Of a stretch of DNA of 9,384 bases, positions 4,980 to 9,384 are shown in pieces; position 1 is the stretch's first letter; every line of letters starts with the position of its first letter. This DNA is from Actinomycetes bacterium. GTDB lineage: Bacteria; Actinomycetota; Actinomycetes; Actinomycetales; Microbacteriaceae. The notes below the pieces were generated by a model, which did no database searches, had not been told where the DNA came from, and saw nothing but the letters and a program-made list of their open reading frames with translations. Made by a program: the position numbers and the translations under genes. Location: assembly GCA_030425055.1 (NCBI GenBank), contig JAUHVN010000092.1, positions 1 through 9,384 of the forward strand. Direction: 5' to 3'.

Positions 4980-6761
4980 ATGACGACACGAGCCACCCGC
5001 AGCCCGCGTCGGCGCACCGTCGTCGCGCTCGCCGTCGTCCTGGCGGTGCTGGCCGCCTTCGTCGTGCGCCTCATCGACATCCAGGTGGTCAACGCCAAGG
5101 AGCACATCGCCGACTCGATGGCCAACGCCCTGGGCGCCAGCCGCACCCTGTACGGCACGCGCGGATCGATCGTCGACGAGAACGGTCAGACCCTGGCGGG
5201 CAGCATCCTGCTGTACGACTGCCAGCTCGATCCGCTGCTGATCACGCAGATCGACGCCGACATCGCGGCCGAGAAGTCGTCGTATCGGCCGTGGTCCGAG
5301 GTGTCGGTCGATGCGGCCGCCATCACGGGACAGACCCCCGAAGAGGTGCAGCAGATCGTGGGCGACGCGCTCGCCGCCGACCCCGAGTCGCGCTTCGCGT
5401 ACCTCGACAAGGGCGTGAGCACCGAGCAGTACCGTGCGCTGGTCGAGCTCGGGGTGCCGTACATCGTGTGCCTGCAGCATCCCGCGCGCACCTACCCCGA
5501 TGGCGCCGTCGCCGGCAACCTCGTGGGCTTCATGGGCGCCGACGGTCCGCTCGAGGGCCTCGAGGCGACGCAGGACGCGTGCCTCGCGTCCGAGAGCGGC
5601 ACGCTCTCGTACCAGCGCGGGCGCGACGGCGTCATCATCCCCGGCACCGAGGTCGAGGATCCCGCCGTCGACGGCGGAACGCTGCAGCTCACGATCAACC
5701 GCGACCTGCAGTGGTACCTGCAGCAGCTCATCGCCGAGCAGGTGCAGGACATGGGCGCGCTCAGCGGCACGATCACGGTGCTCGAGGTCTCGACGGGCAA
5801 GCTGCGTGCGGCCGCCGAGTACCCGACCGTCGACCCCAACGACGTCGATGCGACCGACAGCGAAGACCGCGGCAGTCGCATCTTCCGCGCCACGTTCGAG
5901 CCCGGATCGACGTTCAAGGCGCTCACGGCGGCCACCGTCGTCGACGCCGGCGGCCAGAAGGCGACCTCGACCGTGCTGACCCCGAGCTACGCGACGTTCT
6001 CGAACGGCGCGTTCGCACGCGACTCGTTCAGCCACCCCGACTACCTGTACACGCTCGCGGGCGTCCTCATCGACTCGTCGAACGTCGGCATCTCGCTGTT
6101 CAGCGAGAAGGTGTCACCGCAGACGCGCTACGACTACCTGAAGAAGTTCGGCATCGGCACCAGCAGCGCGATCGGCTTCCAGGGTGAGGAGACCGGCACG
6201 ATCTGGCCCGTCGACAGCTGGGACCGCCAGACCGTGTACAACACGTCGTACGGACAGGGCCTCACGACCACGATCCCCGAGCTGCTCGGGGCGTACGGCG
6301 CCATCGCGAACGACGGCGTGCGGATGCCGCTGTCGATCGTCGAGTCGTGCACCGACGCCGACGGCACCGTCGTCGAGCCGACGCTGCCCGAGCCCGAGCG
6401 CGTCATCAGCGAGTCGTCGGCCACCCAGATGCAGCGCATGCTCGAGGCGGTCTTCACGCAGGGCCCCCACGCCCCGTCGGTCGCGGTGCCCGGCTACCGG
6501 ATCGCGGGCAAGACGGGTACCGGTGAGAAGTCCGACGGCCGCGGCGGATACAAGGCGGGCGCGTACTTCACGACCATGATCGGCTTCGCCCCGGCCGACG
6601 ACCCGCAGTACGTCGTCGCGGTCACGCTCGACGAGCCCGCCAAGGTAAAGTCGTCGGGGGCCAACGCGGCCGCATGGCAGAAGGCCATGACGCAGGTGCT
6701 GAAGACCTACCGTGTGATGCCCTCCACCACGTCGCCCACGGAGCTCCCGAAGTTCGGCTAG
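4980..6761 (+). CDS. ftsI: FtsI (PBP class B), septal peptidoglycan D,D-transpeptidase
   Basis: This 593-residue class B penicillin-binding protein has a short basic cytoplasmic tail and one membrane helix (about 13-32). The pedestal domain has the RGSIVDENG signature (61-69). The C-terminal transpeptidase domain has the active-site motifs S310-T-F-K313, S366-S-N368 and K511-T-G-T514. It cross-links stem peptides at the division septum together with FtsW and depends on FtsL/FtsB/FtsQ. No PASTA domain is present at the C-terminus, which ends shortly after LKTYRVMP. Four cysteines (81, 164, 201, 457) fall in the extracytoplasmic part and could form disulfides. ATG 4980 follows the ftsL stop by four bases, so translation is probably coupled. 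The next gene is murF, not murE as in most actinobacterial clusters. pbpB is a synonym. Confidence 0.96.
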   Translation: MTTRATRSPRRRTVVALAVVLAVLAAFVVRLIDIQVVNAKEHIADSMANALGASRTLYGTRGSIVDENGQTLAGSILLYDCQLDPLLITQIDADIAAEKSSYRPWSEVSVDAAAITGQTPEEVQQIVGDALAADPESRFAYLDKGVSTEQYRALVELGVPYIVCLQHPARTYPDGAVAGNLVGFMGADGPLEGLEATQDACLASESGTLSYQRGRDGVIIPGTEVEDPAVDGGTLQLTINRDLQWYLQQLIAEQVQDMGALSGTITVLEVSTGKLRAAAEYPTVDPNDVDATDSEDRGSRIFRATFEPGSTFKALTAATVVDAGGQKATSTVLTPSYATFSNGAFARDSFSHPDYLYTLAGVLIDSSNVGISLFSEKVSPQTRYDYLKKFGIGTSSAIGFQGEETGTIWPVDSWDRQTVYNTSYGQGLTTTIPELLGAYGAIANDGVRMPLSIVESCTDADGTVVEPTLPEPERVISESSATQMQRMLEAVFTQGPHAPSVAVPGYRIAGKTGTGEKSDGRGGYKAGAYFTTMIGFAPADDPQYVVAVTLDEPAKVKSSGANAAAWQKAMTQVLKTYRVMPSTTSPTELPKFG

Positions 6762-6776
6762 CCCGCCCAGACGGCC

Positions 6777-6781
6777 GGAGA
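6777..6781 (+). promoter_or_regulatory. Ribosome-binding site of murF
   Basis: GGAGA sits three bases before ATG 6785, a short but usable spacing. It supports this start over the longer open frame that reaches back into ftsI. Confidence 0.5.
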
Positions 6782-6784
6782 ACA

Positions 6785-8197
6785 ATGATCGAGCTCTCAC
6801 TCGCCCGCCTCGCTCGCGCCGTCGGCGGCGACCTGCGCGTCGCACCCGGCGACAGCGCCGACACCGTGGTGTCGGGTGCCGTCGACACCGACTCGCGCCT
6901 CATCGGCCCGGGCGACGTCTTCGTCGCCAAGCCCGGCGAGGTCACCGACGGCCATCTCTTCGTGCCGCAGGCCGCCGAGGCCGGTGCGGCGTGCGTGATC
7001 GTCGAGCACGACGTCGACGCCGCCGTCAGTCAGGTGATCGTGCCCGACGCCGTGCGCGCTCTGGCCGACCTCGCCCGGTTCGTCGTCGCCGAGGTGCGCG
7101 CCCACGGCGATCTGCGGGTCGTGGGCATCACGGGTTCGAACGGCAAGACGACGACCAAGAACATGCTGGCCCGCATCCTCGAGGGGGAGGGGCCCACGGT
7201 CTCGCCCAAGGCGTCGTTCAACAACGAGGTCGGCGCGCCTTTGACGATGCTGCGGGTCGACGCCGCCACGCGGTTCCTGGTGAGCGAATTCGGCGCGAGC
7301 GGGCCGGGTGAGATCGCGCGCCTCGCGGGGCTCGTCGACCCCGACATCGCGATCGTGCTCATGGTCGGGATGGCGCACGCGGGCGGGTTCGGCGGCATCG
7401 AGGCCACCTTCCTCGCGAAGTCCGAGCTGGTGCGCTCGGTGCGCGCCGGTGGACTGGCGGTGCTCAACGCCGACGATGCGCGCGTGGCCGCGATGGCTCC
7501 GATCGCCGCCGAGCGCGGAGCATCCGTGCGCTGGTTCGGCCGCGGTGCGAACGCGCAGGTGCGTGCGCGCGACGTCGAGGTGAGCGCCCGCGGCACGACG
7601 TGCGTCGTCGAAGCCGACGGCGAAGAGCGGATGCTGCGCCTTCAGGTGCTCGGCGAGCATCACGTCATGAACGCGCTCGCCGCGATCGCGGCCGCGACGG
7701 CGCTCGGCGTCTCGCTCGCCGACGCGGTGGAGCGCCTCGAGACCCTCGAACTGGCCGAGCGGTGGCGCATGCAGCCGCTCGGTTCGGAGCGCGTGCGCAT
7801 CATCAACGACGCCTACAACGCGAGCCCCGACTCGATGGCGGCCGCGCTGCGCACGCTCGCGCAGATCACCGGACCGGGCGAGCGCATGGTCGCGGTGCTC
7901 GGCGCGATGAGCGAACTGGGGGAGTACGCCGGCGAGGAGCACGACCGCGTGGGCCTGCTCGCGGTGCGCCTGGGCATCCAGCGGATCGTCGTCGTCGGAC
8001 CCGAGGCGCGGCGCCTGTTCCTCGCCGCCGTCGGTGAGGGCTCGTGGGACGGCGAGGCCGTGTTCTTCGCGACCGCCGACGAGGCCTTCGAGTACCTGCA
8101 GGGCGAGCTGCGCGACGGTGATCGCGTGCTCGTCAAGTCGTCCAACTCCGCCGGGCTCCGCTTCCTCGGCGATCGTCTGGGAGAATCCTTCTCGTGA
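6785..8197 (+). CDS. murF: MurF, UDP-N-acetylmuramoyl-tripeptide--D-alanyl-D-alanine ligase
   Basis: This 470-residue cytoplasmic Mur ligase adds D-Ala-D-Ala to the UDP-MurNAc-tripeptide at the cost of ATP. Three domains are visible. The N-terminal substrate domain (about 1-105) contains DTDSRLIGPGDVFVA. The central ATPase domain has the P-loop GITGSNGKTTTKN (114-126), SFNNEVGAPLT (144-154) and the ligase motif HHVMNALAA (292-300). The C-terminal domain has NDAYNASPDSM (341-351) and VLGAMSELG (371-379). The NDAYNA(S/N)P signature and SFNNEVG separate MurF from MurE. ATG 6785 is chosen from the ribosome-binding site and the usual MurF N-terminus. It lies 23 bases after ftsI, leaving no room for murE, and its stop overlaps the mraY GTG start. 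Confidence 0.96.
   Translation: MIELSLARLARAVGGDLRVAPGDSADTVVSGAVDTDSRLIGPGDVFVAKPGEVTDGHLFVPQAAEAGAACVIVEHDVDAAVSQVIVPDAVRALADLARFVVAEVRAHGDLRVVGITGSNGKTTTKNMLARILEGEGPTVSPKASFNNEVGAPLTMLRVDAATRFLVSEFGASGPGEIARLAGLVDPDIAIVLMVGMAHAGGFGGIEATFLAKSELVRSVRAGGLAVLNADDARVAAMAPIAAERGASVRWFGRGANAQVRARDVEVSARGTTCVVEADGEERMLRLQVLGEHHVMNALAAIAAATALGVSLADAVERLETLELAERWRMQPLGSERVRIINDAYNASPDSMAAALRTLAQITGPGERMVAVLGAMSELGEYAGEEHDRVGLLAVRLGIQRIVVVGPEARRLFLAAVGEGSWDGEAVFFATADEAFEYLQGELRDGDRVLVKSSNSAGLRFLGDRLGESFS
8179..8184 (+). promoter_or_regulatory. Ribosome-binding site of mraY
   Basis: GGGAGA lies within the last codons of murF, nine bases before GTG 8194, a good spacing. It fixes the GTG start, which overlaps the murF stop as GTGA. 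Confidence 0.6.
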
Positions 8198-9306
8198 GGT
8201 CACTACTGACGGCGGCGGCCATCTCTCTGGCGTTCACGCTCTTCCTCACACCCGTCTTCCTGCGGCTGTTCCGCAAGTGGGGCTGGGGTCAGGTCATCCG
8301 CACGCCCGACCACATCAACAACCCGAGCCACGCCGAGAAGCGCGGCACGCCCACGATGGGCGGCACGATCTTCATCGTCGGCACGATCATCGGGTACCTC
8401 GTCGGCGCCTTCGTGGGCAACAACCCACCGACCGTCTCAGGTCTGCTCGTGATCTGGATGATGGTCGGCCTCGGCGCCGTCGGGTTCATCGACGACTTCA
8501 TGAAGGTGCGCCGCCAGCGCAGCCTCGGGCTCAGCGGCTGGCGCAAGGTCGTCGGCCAGATCCTCGTCGCCGTGCCGTTCGCGGTCGTCGCACTGAACTT
8601 CCCCAACCGGTTCGACCAGACCCCCGCGTCGCCGTACGTCTCGTTCTTCCGCGACATCCCCGTCCTGTCGTTCATGGCGCTCGGGCCGATCATCGGGTGG
8701 ATCCTGTACCTCACGTGGGTCTCGTTCATCAGCGTCGCGTGGTCGAACAGCACCAACGTCACCGACGGCCTCGACGGCCTCGCGACCGGCGCCGGCATCT
8801 TCGTGGTCGGCGCATACAGCCTCATCGCGTTCTGGCAGTTCAACCAGGCGTGCTGGGGCGGGGCCGACCTGTCGCTGGCCGCGCAGTCCGCGTGCTATCC
8901 CACGCGAGATCCGTTCGACCTCGCGATCGTGTCGGCCGCGTTCGTGGGCGCCCTCGTGGGATACCTGTGGTGGGCGGCGCCCAAGGCCGAGGTCTTCATG
9001 GGCGATGTCGGCTCGATGGCGATCGGCGGCGTCATCGCGGCGATGTCGATCCTGACCCGCACCGAGCTGCTGGGCGTCATCGTCGCCGGCGTCTTCATCA
9101 TCGGCCCCGCGACGGTCATCATGCAGCGCATCTACTTCAAGGCGACGCGCGGCAACAGGCTGTTCCTGATGACGCCGTTCCACCATCACCTCGAGATGCG
9201 CGGGTGGCCCGAGATCTCGATCGTGATCCGCATGTGGATGATCGCAGGGATGCTTGCCGTGACCGGCGTCGGCCTGTTCTACGTCGAGTGGCTCGCGAGC
9301 ACATGA
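8194..9306 (+). CDS. mraY: MraY, phospho-N-acetylmuramoyl-pentapeptide transferase
   Basis: This 370-residue polytopic membrane enzyme, with about ten predicted helices, transfers phospho-MurNAc-pentapeptide from UDP to undecaprenyl phosphate to make lipid I on the inner membrane face. Signature motifs are GTPTMGG (51-57), the Mg-binding pair in FIDDFMK (D100, D101), NVTDGLDGLATG (188-199, with D191 and D194), FMGDVGSMAIGG (268-279, D271) and the substrate loop TPFHHHLE (327-334). The usual GDTGS is GDVGS here; the catalytic Asp is kept. An extracytoplasmic loop around 215-240 holds Cys220 and Cys234. The length is normal for the family. GTG 8194 overlaps the murF stop, and the TGA at 9304-9306 overlaps the murD start, so all three are probably translationally coupled. 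Confidence 0.97.
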   Translation: MRSLLTAAAISLAFTLFLTPVFLRLFRKWGWGQVIRTPDHINNPSHAEKRGTPTMGGTIFIVGTIIGYLVGAFVGNNPPTVSGLLVIWMMVGLGAVGFIDDFMKVRRQRSLGLSGWRKVVGQILVAVPFAVVALNFPNRFDQTPASPYVSFFRDIPVLSFMALGPIIGWILYLTWVSFISVAWSNSTNVTDGLDGLATGAGIFVVGAYSLIAFWQFNQACWGGADLSLAAQSACYPTRDPFDLAIVSAAFVGALVGYLWWAAPKAEVFMGDVGSMAIGGVIAAMSILTRTELLGVIVAGVFIIGPATVIMQRIYFKATRGNRLFLMTPFHHHLEMRGWPEISIVIRMWMIAGMLAVTGVGLFYVEWLAST

Positions 9307-9384
9307 CCGCGCGCGTGGACGACCTCACCAGCTGGCACGCCGACTGGAAGGGGCTGCGGGTCGTGGTGCTCGGGCTGTCGGTCA
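9303..9384 (+). CDS. murD: MurD, UDP-N-acetylmuramoylalanine--D-glutamate ligase, N-terminal fragment
   Basis: The 27 visible residues begin MTARVDDLTSWHADWKG and run into RVVVLGLSV. This is the first strand of the Rossmann-like N-terminal domain of MurD, normally continued as GxSxTG. The ATG overlaps the mraY stop as ATGA, and mraY-murD is the standard dcw order. The enzyme adds D-Glu to UDP-MurNAc-L-Ala. The rest of the gene is beyond the right edge, so ATPase motifs cannot be checked. No strong ribosome-binding site is visible, consistent with translational coupling. Confidence 0.85.
   Translation, partial: MTARVDDLTSWHADWKGLRVVVLGLSV

Noticed and set aside
6674..6784. Upstream extension of murF into the end of ftsI
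   Set aside because: It would overlap ftsI by 88 bases and add 37 residues not found in MurF. ATG 6785 has GGAGA in front.
6797..8203. Minus-strand open frame of 468 codons opposite murF
   Set aside because: It is a shadow of murF with His/Arg/Asp-rich composition and no motif.
1..9384. Search by eye for tRNA, rRNA, CRISPR, insertion sequences, phage or defence genes
   Set aside because: None found. Gene content, strand and composition are uniform, with no sign of transfer.

Overview
The window is a high-GC, all-plus-strand stretch carrying the first part of a division and cell wall (dcw) cluster from an actinobacterium. The most likely source is the family Microbacteriaceae (Microbacterium or a close relative). 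This rests on the strong G/C third-position bias, GTG starts, an apparently leaderless gene, the actinobacterial pairing of a PASTA kinase with mraZ, and protein N-termini such as those of RsmH and MurD. The genus is an inference, because no 16S or other marker is present.

Layout. Positions 3-458 hold the C-terminal part of a secreted lysozyme-like (lytic-transglycosylase-type) protein, cut by the left edge. A 248-bp gap (459-706) is dense in dyad symmetry and ends in a TAGAAT -10 element placed so that the next gene is probably translated from a leaderless mRNA. That gene (707-2641) is a membrane Ser/Thr kinase with four extracellular PASTA repeats, in the position of pknL. A second gap (2642-2905) holds further hairpins, including one capped by a C(UUCG)G tetraloop. 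It then holds a promoter whose spacer and -10 carry three AAGTGGAG-type MraZ boxes at exact 10-bp spacing. From there run mraZ (2906-3337), a 103-bp foldable gap, rsmH (3441-4394), ftsL (4391-4975), ftsI (4980-6761), murF (6785-8197), mraY (8194-9306) and the start of murD (9303 to the edge). The last five junctions are overlaps or gaps of at most 23 bp, so rsmH to murD reads as one translationally coupled operon.

How the genes work together. MraZ is the likely autorepressor of the operon. RsmH methylates 16S rRNA. FtsL and FtsI are the septal scaffold and transpeptidase. MurF completes the UDP-MurNAc-pentapeptide, MraY loads it onto undecaprenyl phosphate to make lipid I, and MurD acts earlier in the same pathway. 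The upstream PASTA kinase is the natural muropeptide or lipid II sensor for this machinery, and the upstream lysozyme-like protein would act on the finished wall.

Most interesting points. murE is absent from its usual place between ftsI and murF. The MraZ boxes are nested inside the mraZ promoter. The leader in front of the kinase holds a 27-bp-arm inverted repeat, an 8-bp-arm operator-like dyad and a thrice-repeated GGCTCAC heptamer. PASTA domain 2 carries an insertion with a Cys-x3-Cys pair. Two intergenic regions have structures that could hide a ribosome-binding site or switch between alternative hairpins. I found no mobile element, CRISPR array, tRNA or rRNA, and nothing that amounts to a wholly new system. 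The novelty here is at the level of regulation and domain architecture.
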